Below the pieces are notes generated by a model. It had not been told where the DNA came from and made no database searches. It saw nothing but the letters and a program-made list of their open reading frames with translations. Made by a program: the position numbers and the translations under genes. This document shows, in pieces, positions 30,321-41,169 of a stretch of 64,000 bases of DNA. How positions within the stretch are numbered: position 1 is the first letter of the stretch; the number at the start of each line of letters is the position of its first letter. Source of the stretch: Sphingorhabdus sp. (GTDB lineage: Bacteria > Pseudomonadota > Alphaproteobacteria > Sphingomonadales > Sphingomonadaceae); the NCBI RefSeq assembly GCF_029865925.1, contig NZ_JARXAI010000064.1:1-64000 (forward strand). Direction: 5' to 3'.

Positions 30321-30920
30321 ATGATCCTAGTCATAGACAATTACGACAGCTTTACTTGGAACCTTGTCCATTATCTGATGGAACTGGGGGCGCAGGTTGA
30401 AGTTGTGCGCAATGACGATATTTCCGCTGCTCAGGCCATTGCGTCTGGCGCGCAAGCGTTCCTTATTTCGCCCGGACCGAAGACCCCCAACGAAGCTGGC
30501 GTTAGCCTTGACCTTGTCGCGGCCTGTGCCGAAGCAGGCAAGCCACTTCTTGGCGTATGCCTTGGCCATCAGACCATAGGGCAGCATTTCGGTGGCAATG
30601 TGGCCCGTGGCGGCTTGATGCATGGCAAAACATCGCCTGTCAGCCATGACGGGAGCGGGTTGTTTGCAGGACTGCCCTCCCCTTTTCAGGCCACGCGGTA
30701 CCATTCCTTGATTGTAGAAAATGTTCCTTCCACTTTGGTCGTCAACGCGACCAGCGATGACGACTACGTCATGGGTTTCCGCCACGCTACGCTGCCGATC
30801 CACAGCGTTCAATTTCACCCCGAAAGCATCGCGACGGAACATGGCCATGCGATGCTGGCGAATTTCATGCGTATCGCCGGGATGACCGTTGTGAGCGGAG
30901 CCGAAGGGAATATGCGTTGA
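30321..30920 (+). CDS. trpG: Anthranilate/aminodeoxychorismate synthase glutamine amidotransferase
   Basis: MILVIDNYDSFTWNLVHYLMELGA, LLGVCLGHQTIGQHFGG, VQFHPESIATEHG. Confidence 0.96.
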   Translation: MILVIDNYDSFTWNLVHYLMELGAQVEVVRNDDISAAQAIASGAQAFLISPGPKTPNEAGVSLDLVAACAEAGKPLLGVCLGHQTIGQHFGGNVARGGLMHGKTSPVSHDGSGLFAGLPSPFQATRYHSLIVENVPSTLVVNATSDDDYVMGFRHATLPIHSVQFHPESIATEHGHAMLANFMRIAGMTVVSGAEGNMR

Positions 30921-31912
30921 CCCCATTCGGCAAGCTTCCCGACCCGCAGCATCTGTTTGACCATGACGAGGCTGCACAGGCCTTTTCCGACATTCTTGAT
31001 GCGCGCGCATCAGAAGACGAAATTGAGGCCTTCCTTGTTGCGCTGTCTGCCCGCGGTGAAACAATGGTGGAAATCGCCGCGGCTGCGCAAGCCATGCGCG
31101 ACCGATTGATACCGATCGAAGCCCCAGAGAACGCGATCGATGTCTGCGGCACAGGCGGCGACGGGCATCATACGCTTAACGTTTCAACCGCTGTGTCTAT
31201 CGTGGTCGCCGCCTGCGAAGTTCCCGTTGCCAAGCATGGTAACCGCGCAGCATCATCCAAGGCAGGCGCAGCGGATACTTTGGAGGCGCTTGGCCTCGAT
31301 ATGGAACGCGCGGGGCGCATGGCGCAGGAAACTCTTAAAGACCTTGGTATCTGCTTTCTGTTCGCTGCCAACCACCATCCTGCGATGAAGCGCATCCAGC
31401 CAATCCGCCAACGCATTGGCCAGCGGACGATATTCAACCTTATGGGCCCCCTCGCAAACCCTGCGCGGGTCAAACGTCAACTGATCGGCATTGCGCGCCC
31501 TGCTTATGTCCCTGTGTACGCAGAAGCACTGCAGTATCTGGGCACGGAACATGCGCGCGTCATTTCAGGCGACGAAGGGCTAGACGAATTGAGCCTTGCT
31601 GGCGGTAATGAAGTTGCAGTCGTCACTCCGGACGGCATCCGTTTTCAACGCGTCAGCGCTGCGGATGCTGGTTTGCCCGTGTATCCTGTCGAAGCCATCC
31701 GTGGCAGCGACGCGCAACATAATGCGTTGGAGCTGCGCAAGCTGCTTCAGGGTGAACATGGCGCCTATCGCGATGCTGTCTTATTCAATGCAGCAGAGGC
31801 TTTGTTGGTGGCGGGTGTCGTGCAAACAATGCCCGAAGGCGTGGAAGAAGCAGCAGAAGCAATCGACAAGGGTCTTGCCAATGCCCTGCTAAACTGTTGG
31901 GTGGCATATTGA
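30917..31912 (+). CDS. trpD: Anthranilate phosphoribosyltransferase (TTG start overlapping the trpG stop)
   Basis: [56 protein letters not shown]. Confidence 0.95.
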   Translation: MTPFGKLPDPQHLFDHDEAAQAFSDILDARASEDEIEAFLVALSARGETMVEIAAAAQAMRDRLIPIEAPENAIDVCGTGGDGHHTLNVSTAVSIVVAACEVPVAKHGNRAASSKAGAADTLEALGLDMERAGRMAQETLKDLGICFLFAANHHPAMKRIQPIRQRIGQRTIFNLMGPLANPARVKRQLIGIARPAYVPVYAEALQYLGTEHARVISGDEGLDELSLAGGNEVAVVTPDGIRFQRVSAADAGLPVYPVEAIRGSDAQHNALELRKLLQGEHGAYRDAVLFNAAEALLVAGVVQTMPEGVEEAAEAIDKGLANALLNCWVAY

Positions 31913-32694
31913 TGGCGGACAAGCTTGCAGAGATATGCGCGACCAAGCGGCTTGAAGTTGCAGAACGCAAACTTCACGGCTTGCCACATTGGCCAACGCC
32001 ATCTGCGCCTCGTGGGTTTGAGGCAGCATTGCGAAGCAAGAGCCAGTCAGGCATCGCGTTGATCGCGGAGATCAAGAAGGCTAGCCCATCCAAGGGGCTT
32101 ATTCGCACAGATTTTAATCCTGCCGCCCATGCAATAGCCTATCAGGCTGGAGGCGCAGCTTGCCTTTCCGTCCTCACCGACGCGCCTTATTTTCAAGGAC
32201 ATGAGGATTATCTGATTGCGGCGCGCGCAGCATGCGACCTGCCCGTCGTCCGCAAGGATTTCATGGTCGACCCTTGGCAATGCGCCGAAGCGCGGCAAAT
32301 GGGCGGCGATGCTATCTTGATCATTGTCGCCGCGCTTGATGACGTCGTTATGGCCGAAATTGAGGATGCTGCGCGGCAGGAGAATCTTGATGTCCTTGTC
32401 GAGGTTCATGATGAAAATGAACTCGAACGCGCCTTTAAGCATCTCAATTCCAAGCTGGTGGGCGTGAACAATCGCAATTTAAAAACCTTTGAGGTTGATC
32501 TGGCCAACACGGAACGCTTGGCGAAACTAGTACCAGATGACATTTTGCTTGTCTGCGAAAGCGGTATTTCTACTCACGCCGATTGTCTGCGCATGGCTGA
32601 TGCAGGCATTAAAACGTTTTTGGTGGGCGAAAGCCTGATGCGGCAGGATGATATTCGGGCGACTACACAAAGGCTTTTGACTGGCAATGGCTGA
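31912..32694 (+). CDS. trpC: Indole-3-glycerol phosphate synthase
   Basis: [59 protein letters not shown]. Confidence 0.97.
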   Translation: MADKLAEICATKRLEVAERKLHGLPHWPTPSAPRGFEAALRSKSQSGIALIAEIKKASPSKGLIRTDFNPAAHAIAYQAGGAACLSVLTDAPYFQGHEDYLIAARAACDLPVVRKDFMVDPWQCAEARQMGGDAILIIVAALDDVVMAEIEDAARQENLDVLVEVHDENELERAFKHLNSKLVGVNNRNLKTFEVDLANTERLAKLVPDDILLVCESGISTHADCLRMADAGIKTFLVGESLMRQDDIRATTQRLLTGNG

Positions 32695-33154
32695 TCTTAC
32701 GCATCTCAACGCCGATGGCGGCGCGCATATGGTCGATGTTTCGGCGAAGGCAGATACCGCGCGTGAGGCTGTCGCCGAAGGCCGGATCAAACTGTCCGCC
32801 GAAGCGCTTCAGGCCGTGCGCGCAGGCAATATGAAAAAGGGCGATGTCTTTGGTACCGCACGTATCGCAGGCATCATGGCCGCAAAAAAGACAAGCGACC
32901 TTATTCCCTTATGTCATCCGCTGATGCTGTCCAAGATTAGCGTCGAATTCGAATATGAAGCGACCGCTATTCGTGTCGAGGCACGGGTGCGGCTTAACGG
33001 GCCAACCGGAGTGGAGATGGAGGCGTTGACCGCTGTGACCGTCACCTTGCTGACATTGTACGACATGGCAAAGGCGCTCGACAAATCGATGGTCATTTCG
33101 GATGTGCGCTTATTGTCGAAGACCGGCGGCAAGTCAGGTGACTGGTTCGCATGA
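32687..33154 (+). CDS. moaC: Cyclic pyranopterin monophosphate synthase
   Basis: [56 protein letters not shown]. Confidence 0.96.
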   Translation: MADLTHLNADGGAHMVDVSAKADTAREAVAEGRIKLSAEALQAVRAGNMKKGDVFGTARIAGIMAAKKTSDLIPLCHPLMLSKISVEFEYEATAIRVEARVRLNGPTGVEMEALTAVTVTLLTLYDMAKALDKSMVISDVRLLSKTGGKSGDWFA

Positions 33155-34332
33155 TTTCGGTGGATGAGGCACAGGCCAGATTGCTGGCGCTCGCGTCGCC
33201 ATTGCCCCCGTTCGAAGTCGAACTAACGCGCGCCGTGCGCCATTATATGCATGGACCGCTGATGGCGATGCGCACGCAGCCTGCCGCAGATTTATCGGCG
33301 ATGGATGGCTATGCTGTGATAAGCTCGGACTTTCCCGGGCCATGGCGTGTGATCGGTGAGAGCGCAGCGGGGCGTCCATTTTCGGGCGCAGTTCATACAG
33401 GCGAAGCTGTCCGCATTTTTACAGGGGCGCATGTTCCCAAAAATGCAGACCGCATTTTGATTCAAGAAAATGCCACGCGAGAGGGGGACATCGTGCACCC
33501 CACGCAACATGAAAGCCCCGCAGATAAGCCCCATATCCAACTTGCTGGAAGCGATTTTCTGGCGGGCGCCGAAATTCTAACGCAGGGCGCGCTGATTAGT
33601 GCTGGGCAAATCGCTCTAGCCGCAATGGCAGGTTATGGAACGTTGTGCGTTGGTGGCCGGCCACGTGTTGCGGTTGTTGCCACTGGCGATGAATTGGTGG
33701 CTGCCGGTACGCAGTGCACCGCGGCACAGATACCATCATCAAACAGCCCCATGCTGCGTGCCATGCTTTCAAATATGCCTTGCGACGTAATTGACGGTGG
33801 CATTTTGCTGGATGATCTGGCGGCACTTGAGGCCAGCTTGGCGCGCTTGGCCACACAAGCGGATGTCATCGTCACCACAGGCGGCGCGTCCGTTGGCGAC
33901 CATGATTTGGTCCAGCCTGCATTGCTGAATATAGGCGCAAAGATGGACTTTTGGAAAGTAGCCATGCGTCCTGGAAAGCCTTTAATGGCGGGAAAAATAG
34001 GCGATACAATCATGCTTGGCCTTCCGGGTAATCCGTCATCGGCCTTTGTCACCGCAACCTTATTCGTGCTTCCACTTCTGCGCTATATGGCTGGTTGCCA
34101 CACGCCGTTTCCAGATTTGCAGGAAGCCATCATAACCCGCGATCTGCCCGCTGGCGGCATGAGAGCAGAATATCTACGCGCCAGATTTGGCGAAGGCCGC
34201 ATTACCCCGCTGAACACCCAAGACAGCGGACTTACCCATAGCCTATCGCACGCCAACGCGCTTCTTCTTCAACCCGTCAATGGGCCTAGTCGAGCCGCAG
34301 GCACTCTTGTCCAATATATACGCCTGTCGTAA
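33151..34332 (+). CDS. moeA: Molybdopterin molybdenumtransferase
   Basis: [65 protein letters not shown]. Confidence 0.95.
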   Translation: MISVDEAQARLLALASPLPPFEVELTRAVRHYMHGPLMAMRTQPAADLSAMDGYAVISSDFPGPWRVIGESAAGRPFSGAVHTGEAVRIFTGAHVPKNADRILIQENATREGDIVHPTQHESPADKPHIQLAGSDFLAGAEILTQGALISAGQIALAAMAGYGTLCVGGRPRVAVVATGDELVAAGTQCTAAQIPSSNSPMLRAMLSNMPCDVIDGGILLDDLAALEASLARLATQADVIVTTGGASVGDHDLVQPALLNIGAKMDFWKVAMRPGKPLMAGKIGDTIMLGLPGNPSSAFVTATLFVLPLLRYMAGCHTPFPDLQEAIITRDLPAGGMRAEYLRARFGEGRITPLNTQDSGLTHSLSHANALLLQPVNGPSRAAGTLVQYIRLS

Positions 34333-34377
34333 AATCTGGACACAATATGTGCGATTGTTCTTGACTTAACCGCTTTT

Positions 34378-34392
34378 GTTCTCTAATCGTTC
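34378..34392 (+). promoter_or_regulatory. Alphaproteobacterial SOS box upstream of lexA
   Basis: Exact GTTC-N7-GTTC: GTTC TCTAATC GTTC. Confidence 0.85.
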
Positions 34393-34423
34393 CAGTCATG
34401 TTCAACAGGATGGAACTCTGAAT

Positions 34424-35107
34424 ATGCTCACGGCAAAACAGCACGAACTGCTAATATTCATTAATCAGCGACTTGATCAAAGTGGCATCTCTCCGTCATT
34501 TGAAGAAATGAAGGAAGCGCTCGATTTGAAAAGCAAATCCGGGGTGCACCGTTTAATCGGCGCTTTGGAAGAGCGCGGCTTTATTCGTCGCCTGGCCAAC
34601 CGAGCCCGTGCGCTTGAAGTTATGAAAATGCCTGAGAGCGCGAATGCGCGAGGGGACAATGTGACACGTCTGGCACCTTTCAAAGAAGCCAAACCACAAA
34701 TTCAAATTCCTGTTGCTGCGAATGACGTGCTTGAAATTCCGTTTCATGGCAAGATTGCTGCCGGCATTCCGATTGAGGCACTTGAAGGGCAGAACTCGTT
34801 ATCGGTGCCAATGGCATTGCTGGGCGCGGGTGAACATTATGCGCTTGAGGTGTCCGGCGATTCCATGATGGAAGCTGGTATATTGGATGGCGATTACGCC
34901 TTGATCCGTAAGGCAGACACAGCGCGTGATGGCGAGATTGTGGTAGCCTTGATTAGAGGCGAAGAAGCAACGTTGAAATATCTCCGTCGCGAAGGGCAAC
35001 AGATCCGCCTTGATCCGGCCAATGGCAGCTATCAACCGCAATATTATGCACCGCATGAAGTTCAAGTCCAAGGTAAGCTTGCAGGCCTATTACGCAGATA
35101 TCATTGA
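34424..35107 (+). CDS. lexA: SOS repressor LexA
   Basis: [66 protein letters not shown]; Ala-Gly cleavage site [27 protein letters not shown]. Confidence 0.97.
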   Translation: MLTAKQHELLIFINQRLDQSGISPSFEEMKEALDLKSKSGVHRLIGALEERGFIRRLANRARALEVMKMPESANARGDNVTRLAPFKEAKPQIQIPVAANDVLEIPFHGKIAAGIPIEALEGQNSLSVPMALLGAGEHYALEVSGDSMMEAGILDGDYALIRKADTARDGEIVVALIRGEEATLKYLRREGQQIRLDPANGSYQPQYYAPHEVQVQGKLAGLLRRYH

Positions 35108-35168
35108 TTATTATTGGACCGCGGATGTGCTCACGCGTGCTTTTACCCATGGCATGTGGTGGGTGCCG

Positions 35169-35300
35169 TTATTGGCGCCAATGTGATGTGCCCCTAAATT
35201 GCCAAATGGCGATACCGAATTCGATGCCTACCGGCAGCCAGAGTGGCAATTTGTCGCGTTCGCGGTCAAGCCAGTTCTCGACGGCTTGAAATAGCGTCAA
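35169..35300 (-). pseudogene. Remnant of the ComEC/Rec2 competence protein N-terminus
   Basis: Minus-strand translation LTLFQAVENWLDRERDKLPLWLPVGIEFGIAIWQFRGTSHWRQ*. The ENWLDRERDKLPLWLPVG..FGIAIW core resembles ComEC N-termini of sphingomonads (from memory). Not in the ORF track. Confidence 0.55.
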
Positions 35301-35611
35301 ATTCTCATTTGTTCCTACAGCTGTAAGTGTATGCAATTTGAGAACTTTCGTTTCTACAGCATATACTTAGGATCCAATAAACAAACCGCAAATCCCTATG
35401 TTCTCGGATGCTATTGTTTGCCTTGACGCCCGCAAAAATTGCTACCATTGGGCTAAACAGTATCAAAGCCCGTTTATCTCCCAGAAAAATTGGCATTTGC
35501 AGGGCCTTATCAGTCCGTATCGGTTGTTTTCTTGCTTCCAGTGGCGCACGAGAAAATATGCCGATGCATGCGCGGCTCATTTATTATGTTAGCAAGATAT
35601 GGAGTTTGAAA

Positions 35612-36898
35612 ATGGCCGATAACAACGCAACGCTCATCGTTGGCGAAACTAGCTATGACTTGCCCATCATGAAGGGCTCCGAAGGTCCTGACGTTATTGA
35701 TATACGCAAGCTGTATGCGGCGTCTGACCATTTCACTTTCGACCCTGGCTTTACGTCGACAGCAAGTTGTGAGTCTGCACTGACATTCATTGACGGTGAC
35801 CAGGGTATTTTGCTGCACCGCGGATATTCGATTGAAGAGCTCTCGGAACAATCAAGCTTCATGGAAGTGTCTTACCTGTTGTTAAATGGTGAGCTTCCAT
35901 CCAAGGCCGAGCTAGAACATTTTAGCTATACTATATCGCGCCACACCATGCTGCATGAACAGCTTGCGACCTTTTACAGTGGCTTTCGACGCGATGCCCA
36001 CCCAATGGCGATCATGTGCGGTGTAGTTGGTGCGCTTTCAGCATTTTACCATGATTCGACTGACATTAGCGATCCAACACACCGGATGGTTTCCAGCCAT
36101 CGCTTGATCGCCAAAATGCCGACAATTGCGGCAATGGCTTATAAATACTCGGCCGGCCAACCCTTTGTCTATCCTGACAATCGTCTATCCTACACAGGCA
36201 ACTTCCTGCGTATGACCTTTGGTGTCCCTGCTGAGGAATATGTTGTAAATCCAGTCATTGAACGCGCCTTAGACCGGATTTTTATTCTTCATGCAGACCA
36301 TGAACAAAACGCATCTACATCGACCGTGCGGCTTGCCGGATCGTCGGGTGCGAACCCATTTGCGTGTATCGCGGCGGGTATCGCATGTCTTTGGGGGCCT
36401 GCACATGGCGGCGCCAACGAAGCTGCATTAAACATGCTGCGTGAAATCGGCACGCCAGACCGCATTCCGCATTACATTGAACGGGCAAAGGACAAGAATG
36501 ATCCGTTCCGCCTAATGGGCTTTGGTCACCGTGTTTACAAAAACTACGACCCGCGCGCTTCGGTCATGCAAAAAACGGTCCGCGAGGTACTAAGCGAACT
36601 CAACATCAGCGACCCGATTTTTGACGTTGCAATGCAACTTGAAGAAATGGCTCTGAATGACCCATATTTCATTGAGAAAAAGCTGTTCCCGAATGTCGAT
36701 TTCTATTCGGGCATAATTTTGTCAGCCATCGGCTTCCCCACCGAAATGTTCACTGTCTTGTTCGCCCTTTCGCGGACGGTTGGTTGGGTCGCCCAATGGA
36801 ATGAAATGATTTCCGATCCAGCCCAGAAAATAGGTCGTCCGCGCCAGCTGTACACCGGACCAAATCACAGGGCCTATCCCGGCCTAAACGCCCACTAA
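35612..36898 (+). CDS. gltA: Citrate synthase
   Basis: Start [95 protein letters not shown]. Confidence 0.97.
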   Translation: MADNNATLIVGETSYDLPIMKGSEGPDVIDIRKLYAASDHFTFDPGFTSTASCESALTFIDGDQGILLHRGYSIEELSEQSSFMEVSYLLLNGELPSKAELEHFSYTISRHTMLHEQLATFYSGFRRDAHPMAIMCGVVGALSAFYHDSTDISDPTHRMVSSHRLIAKMPTIAAMAYKYSAGQPFVYPDNRLSYTGNFLRMTFGVPAEEYVVNPVIERALDRIFILHADHEQNASTSTVRLAGSSGANPFACIAAGIACLWGPAHGGANEAALNMLREIGTPDRIPHYIERAKDKNDPFRLMGFGHRVYKNYDPRASVMQKTVREVLSELNISDPIFDVAMQLEEMALNDPYFIEKKLFPNVDFYSGIILSAIGFPTEMFTVLFALSRTVGWVAQWNEMISDPAQKIGRPRQLYTGPNHRAYPGLNAH

Positions 36899-36908
36899 TA
36901 GCTCGCTG

Positions 36909-36941
36909 AAGGTGGAGTGTGTTTATAGTACTCCACCTTTT
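36909..36941 (+). terminator. Rho-independent terminator after gltA
   Basis: AAGGTGGAGT (36909-36918) / ACTCCACCTT (36930-36939), perfect 10-bp stem, followed by TT. Confidence 0.75.
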
Positions 36942-37074
36942 CCCCTCTCTAAAGTCAATTTCTGTCGCTCTACGTCAACGCGCTTTGGCTTGCCAACAAA
37001 GACTTGGCTTTTTGGCACACAGAGGTCCGATAGCGGTCGAACCAAAGCTAGAGCAGTTTTAGGTGCAGCCGGCC

Positions 37075-38304
37075 TTAAGTTTGTTCAGCCTTTTTGCCGA
37101 TGATGTCATTGCGGAGGCTGACGAAGATGAGCGCACTAAGTTGCATTACCATAATCCACTCCAAAGCCTGAATGAGTCCAAGTAGAGCAGACCCGATTGC
37201 TGCAAAGATAGTTAGTGCCGCAGGCGAATGTAGTAATTGCTTCGCCCAAGTTGGTAACGCCATTTTCTGCGTAAGATATGCAAGAGACGAAACTGCAAAA
37301 GCGACAAATAGGTCATCATCGCGGTATGAGGATTGCATATAGACCGCGCTAAACATGGCCAAAATGGTCAGCGCCCATGTTATTACGGATACGCTTTGGA
37401 TGTGACTATGGTCATCAACGTCATCTGTAACCGCGAGGCGAAGGGAATTGGCTGCGATAGCGACAAATGCCGCAATGCAAGCCGCAGTCGCAAAATTGCC
37501 AAAGCCCAACGCCAACGCAACTAGTGCAAGAATTGGGCTTGCGAACTTTGTAATAGTGACGGCAGCAGGATTTTGCCAAATCACTGGGACTATGCGCGCC
37601 AGCACGGGACCGAATAACTGAGATTCCACAAAGCCGGATCGGCCTGCCACACGCCGCCGCAATATTTGGCGGTTAAGCTCGGAAAAATCTTGCGGCCCCG
37701 TCAGAACGGTCAGTGTCCCATTAGTGATGTGCTGCTGGGACACAGGACGCATCGGAATTTGCGCCAATACCGACTGACGCAGTAATGAGGAGATGATGCT
37801 CCAATCATCAGGCAGATCTCTTAGCATCGCGATGGTATCTTGTCCGACCACAGAAATACCCGCCCACCGCGTGTTCAAGTCAATCCGTTCAAAAGCATTA
37901 TTCTCATCACGACTATCAACCGTAGCGACAAAATTCTCAGGGGCTTTCGTGAGCGTTTCAATCAGCCCGAATTGAACATATAATTGCGATGATTGGACCC
38001 AAATGCGGTCGCTAGCTTCGACAAAGCTTTGAATATCTGCGCCAGTTCGAACAAAAACGACCACCAAACCTTTCACACGACAACGGTCCGCTAGTGCAGT
38101 AAGAGAATGGCCGTAATTCTCCACCTCGATAAGGAACTTCGAAATTCCGGCTCGCGCCAGGGTGGTTATCTGATGCTCTATTAGCGATCCGCCAGCAAGA
38201 TCCTGACGCGCTGTACCCGGCAACAACTCATTCCCACCATTACCTTCGCCCGCGACAGACAACAAAGCGATCGTAGGAATATTTTGAGAACGAGCTGACG
38301 CCAT
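37075..38304 (-). CDS. Uncharacterised membrane protein: nucleotidyltransferase-like N-terminus and C-terminal TM region resembling a degenerate CDP-alcohol phosphotransferase
   Basis: LAGGSLIEHQITTLARAGISKFLIEVENYGHSLTALADRC; four or more hydrophobic segments at the C-terminus. Confidence 0.5.
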   Translation of the reverse strand: MASARSQNIPTIALLSVAGEGNGGNELLPGTARQDLAGGSLIEHQITTLARAGISKFLIEVENYGHSLTALADRCRVKGLVVVFVRTGADIQSFVEASDRIWVQSSQLYVQFGLIETLTKAPENFVATVDSRDENNAFERIDLNTRWAGISVVGQDTIAMLRDLPDDWSIISSLLRQSVLAQIPMRPVSQQHITNGTLTVLTGPQDFSELNRQILRRRVAGRSGFVESQLFGPVLARIVPVIWQNPAAVTITKFASPILALVALALGFGNFATAACIAAFVAIAANSLRLAVTDDVDDHSHIQSVSVITWALTILAMFSAVYMQSSYRDDDLFVAFAVSSLAYLTQKMALPTWAKQLLHSPAALTIFAAIGSALLGLIQALEWIMVMQLSALIFVSLRNDIIGKKAEQT

Positions 38305-38610
38305 CGCCCAGATATGAATATTGTTACGATTTTGCCAATAGAAATCTGCCGCCGTGATGCCCTCAATTAAGCATTAAAGCACTCAACATATTGAATGTTA
38401 TCGAAAATTAGCCTTGAAAGCAATTTTATCTGGCGATTTGCGCTAGCCACAGAGGAAACGCACAGTTGTCCCGTGAGCGTTATATGGATGCCCATCACTG
38501 CCGTTAATGCTGCTTCAAATCCGCCAAGATCTAGGAAACGTTTGATTAAGCTAATCCAAAACCGTTAAGTTTGCGTTTCTCTACAGAAATAATGTGCTAG
38601 ATAACCTACC

Positions 38611-40893
38611 ATGACTATGCGCTCAAAAATTGTCGGCCTAAGCCGCGACATCACTGAAACCGAACAAAATGCCTCAGCGCCCGCGGCAGGTGAAGATGAG
38701 GTAACTTCTGATGACGGTTATGATGCGGACCTCGAAGAGTACGCGGAAGAAAGGACATATCAGTCTGGCATCTTGGGCTATCTTGCTCCTGTTTTGTTGC
38801 TCGTTGCCTTTTCGACGTGGACGGCATTTTTTGCGCTGACATATTGGCCTGAAATAAAGATAGGATTGGCCAACGAACGGATAATCGCATTGGTCACAAC
38901 TTGGTCCGTGCCGACCCTGCTAATTACAGTCCTATGGCTCTTGGCGATGCGGAACAGTAGCCGCGAAGCTACCCGCTTTGGTAAGGTCGCAAGCCGATTG
39001 CGGATGGAGAGCGTCGCGCTTGCTACGCGAATGCGCACAGTGAATGGAGAAATCTCACTTGCCCGCGAATTTTTGTCGCAAAACGCACGGGAACTGGAAA
39101 CCGTTGGGCGGCAATCTTCGCAAAAGCTCATAGAATCGGCTCAAATGCTCTCTGCTGCTCTTGCTGATAGCGATGAAAAGGCCAAAAAACTTGAAGCCGT
39201 TAGTCAGGCGGCTAACACGAACTTGGAGCATCTTCGCAAACATTTACCCGTGGTGACGAGCGCCGCCAAAGACGTCACAAACCAAATTGGAAGCGCAGGC
39301 AATAATGCGCAAGTCCAAATCAAATCCCTAATTGCTTCCCTTGAGCGGGTGAGTGATGCTGGCAAATCCGTCAACGCGTATATCAACAATGTAGAAACGC
39401 GCGCAGATGATCTGTCGGTTAGGCTAGAGCAATCATTAAGCGGCAGCGCCAAACTTCTTGATGATAAGAGCGCCGAAGCGCTTGATAGAAGTGCGGAAAT
39501 GGCGACGCTCATGGACAGCGCAGCGCAAGCCATCTCAAGCGGCATAGCTCAAGCCTCTGGCGACATCGACACGGTGTTTGCGGGTAGCCAAGCGCAAATC
39601 CAATCCAGTCTTTCGGATCTTCGCAGCGCGCTTAGCGAAATAGAGGCTCAATCTCAGCAAGAAGACGCGCGTGTCCGCGATATAATTACGGCTATAACTG
39701 CGCACATCCAAACGAGCGCTGCGCACATCGCCGAAGTAGACAAAGCTGCCACTCAGCAAACCTCAAAACTGGCTTTCGTTGTGACAGCGCTCGGGGAAAG
39801 CACGCGCTCGGTCGGCTCGGCTTTGTCGGGCAATCAGGTAATTGCGGCGGATCTCATTACCCAGTCGGATAGATTGAACACATTGCTTGGCGCCGCAAAT
39901 GATGAGATTGGCCAGAACATTCCTGCGGCCATGGACAATCTCAACGTCCGCATGACCGAGAGTATATCGCAAGTCCAATCTGCACTATCGAACGCGGAAA
40001 CGTTAGATAGTTTAAGCGATGGGGTGCTGGAGAAGCTTGCAAAGATTGAGCAATCAATTGCTGCGCAACACGACGCAGTTGGCGCTTTGACCGCAGAAAG
40101 CGATGTCCATTTCGCGGCCCGTCATGAACAGGTTGATGCACTTGGCGCTGCGTTAAAGCAGACACATGCATTGTTGGAAGAAATGTCGGGAGAGGCAAAT
40201 GACCGGTTGGTGTCTTCGCTCTTACGTGTGCGTGAAACAACCCGTGCCGCCGCCGAAAGCAGCCGCAAAATCCTCGACGAAGAACTAGCACATATTGCCG
40301 ACCAGTTGACCGAGCAAAATCGTGCGGCGCTTGCAAATGCGTTGGACGCGCAGGTGGCGTCTATGAATGAGGCCGTGCAAGAGGCCATTGCGCGTAACAT
40401 CGAATTGTCGGAAGTCGCTTCATCATTAGCGGCAAGGCAGCTTGGCGAACTTGAGGAAATGACGATAAGCCTTGAGGGCCGGATAGCCGATACCAAAAAC
40501 AATTTTGAATCTGTTCAAGCAGATAGCTTTGCGCGTCGCATGGTGGTGTTGACGGAATCATTGAATTCCACCGCAATCGACGTGACAAAGATATTGTCTA
40601 ACGAAGTCACGGACACCGCTTGGAACGCCTATCTGAAGGGTGACCGAGGTGTATTTGCGCGCCGCGCTGTTCGCTTGCTCGATTCTAGCGAAGCCAAAAT
40701 TATTGTAAGACATTATGGCGAAGACAGCGACTTCCGTGAACACGTCAACCGCTATGTCCACGATTTCGAAGCAATCATGCGACTGTTGCTGAGCACGCGC
40801 GACGGCAATGCCATCGGTGTTACGCTTCTATCGTCAGACATCGGCAAGCTATATGTTGCGCTTGCTCAAGCCATTGAGCGCCTTCGCAGATAA
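38611..40893 (+). CDS. Uncharacterised protein: acidic N-terminus, two TM helices, very long coiled coil, conserved-looking C-terminal domain
   Basis: GILGYLAPVLLLVAFSTWTAFFALTYW and ERIIALVTTWSVPTLLITVLWLLAM, then about 500 aa of Ala/Glu/Gln/Ser-rich heptad-like sequence. Confidence 0.7.
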   Translation: MTMRSKIVGLSRDITETEQNASAPAAGEDEVTSDDGYDADLEEYAEERTYQSGILGYLAPVLLLVAFSTWTAFFALTYWPEIKIGLANERIIALVTTWSVPTLLITVLWLLAMRNSSREATRFGKVASRLRMESVALATRMRTVNGEISLAREFLSQNARELETVGRQSSQKLIESAQMLSAALADSDEKAKKLEAVSQAANTNLEHLRKHLPVVTSAAKDVTNQIGSAGNNAQVQIKSLIASLERVSDAGKSVNAYINNVETRADDLSVRLEQSLSGSAKLLDDKSAEALDRSAEMATLMDSAAQAISSGIAQASGDIDTVFAGSQAQIQSSLSDLRSALSEIEAQSQQEDARVRDIITAITAHIQTSAAHIAEVDKAATQQTSKLAFVVTALGESTRSVGSALSGNQVIAADLITQSDRLNTLLGAANDEIGQNIPAAMDNLNVRMTESISQVQSALSNAETLDSLSDGVLEKLAKIEQSIAAQHDAVGALTAESDVHFAARHEQVDALGAALKQTHALLEEMSGEANDRLVSSLLRVRETTRAAAESSRKILDEELAHIADQLTEQNRAALANALDAQVASMNEAVQEAIARNIELSEVASSLAARQLGELEEMTISLEGRIADTKNNFESVQADSFARRMVVLTESLNSTAIDVTKILSNEVTDTAWNAYLKGDRGVFARRAVRLLDSSEAKIIVRHYGEDSDFREHVNRYVHDFEAIMRLLLSTRDGNAIGVTLLSSDIGKLYVALAQAIERLRR

Positions 40894-40896
40894 GCC

Positions 40897-41169
40897 CTAT
40901 TTTGGCCTGTTAAACAATGCGTCAAAGCTATGGCGGTCAATCCAGCCATAAATGTAATTCAGATAGTATAGCCCGAATAACCCCGCCGACAGTAATGTGG
41001 TGCGCAGCAGTACAACGCGTGGCCGAAAATTGCCCGGCGCGCCGTCTTCCTGCCCCGGGGTTTTTGGCAATCCTAACTCTTCGTGCGTGCGCACGCCGAT
41101 GGGAAGGATCACAAAAGCAGTCATGACCCAAAACAAAGCGTATATTGCTACAATCGAACTCCAGTTCAT
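40897..41169 (-). CDS. DUF1467 family small membrane protein
   Basis: MNWSSIVAIYALFWVMTAFVILPIGVRTHEELG...; typical alphaproteobacterial neighbour of rnj. Confidence 0.8.
   Translation of the reverse strand: MNWSSIVAIYALFWVMTAFVILPIGVRTHEELGLPKTPGQEDGAPGNFRPRVVLLRTTLLSAGLFGLYYLNYIYGWIDRHSFDALFNRPK

Noticed and set aside
30327-31064. 245-aa - strand ORF
   Set aside because: Antisense to trpG/trpD; shadow ORF.
36912-37103. 63-aa ORF after gltA
   Set aside because: Overlaps the gltA terminator; no family recognised in either direction, probably non-coding.
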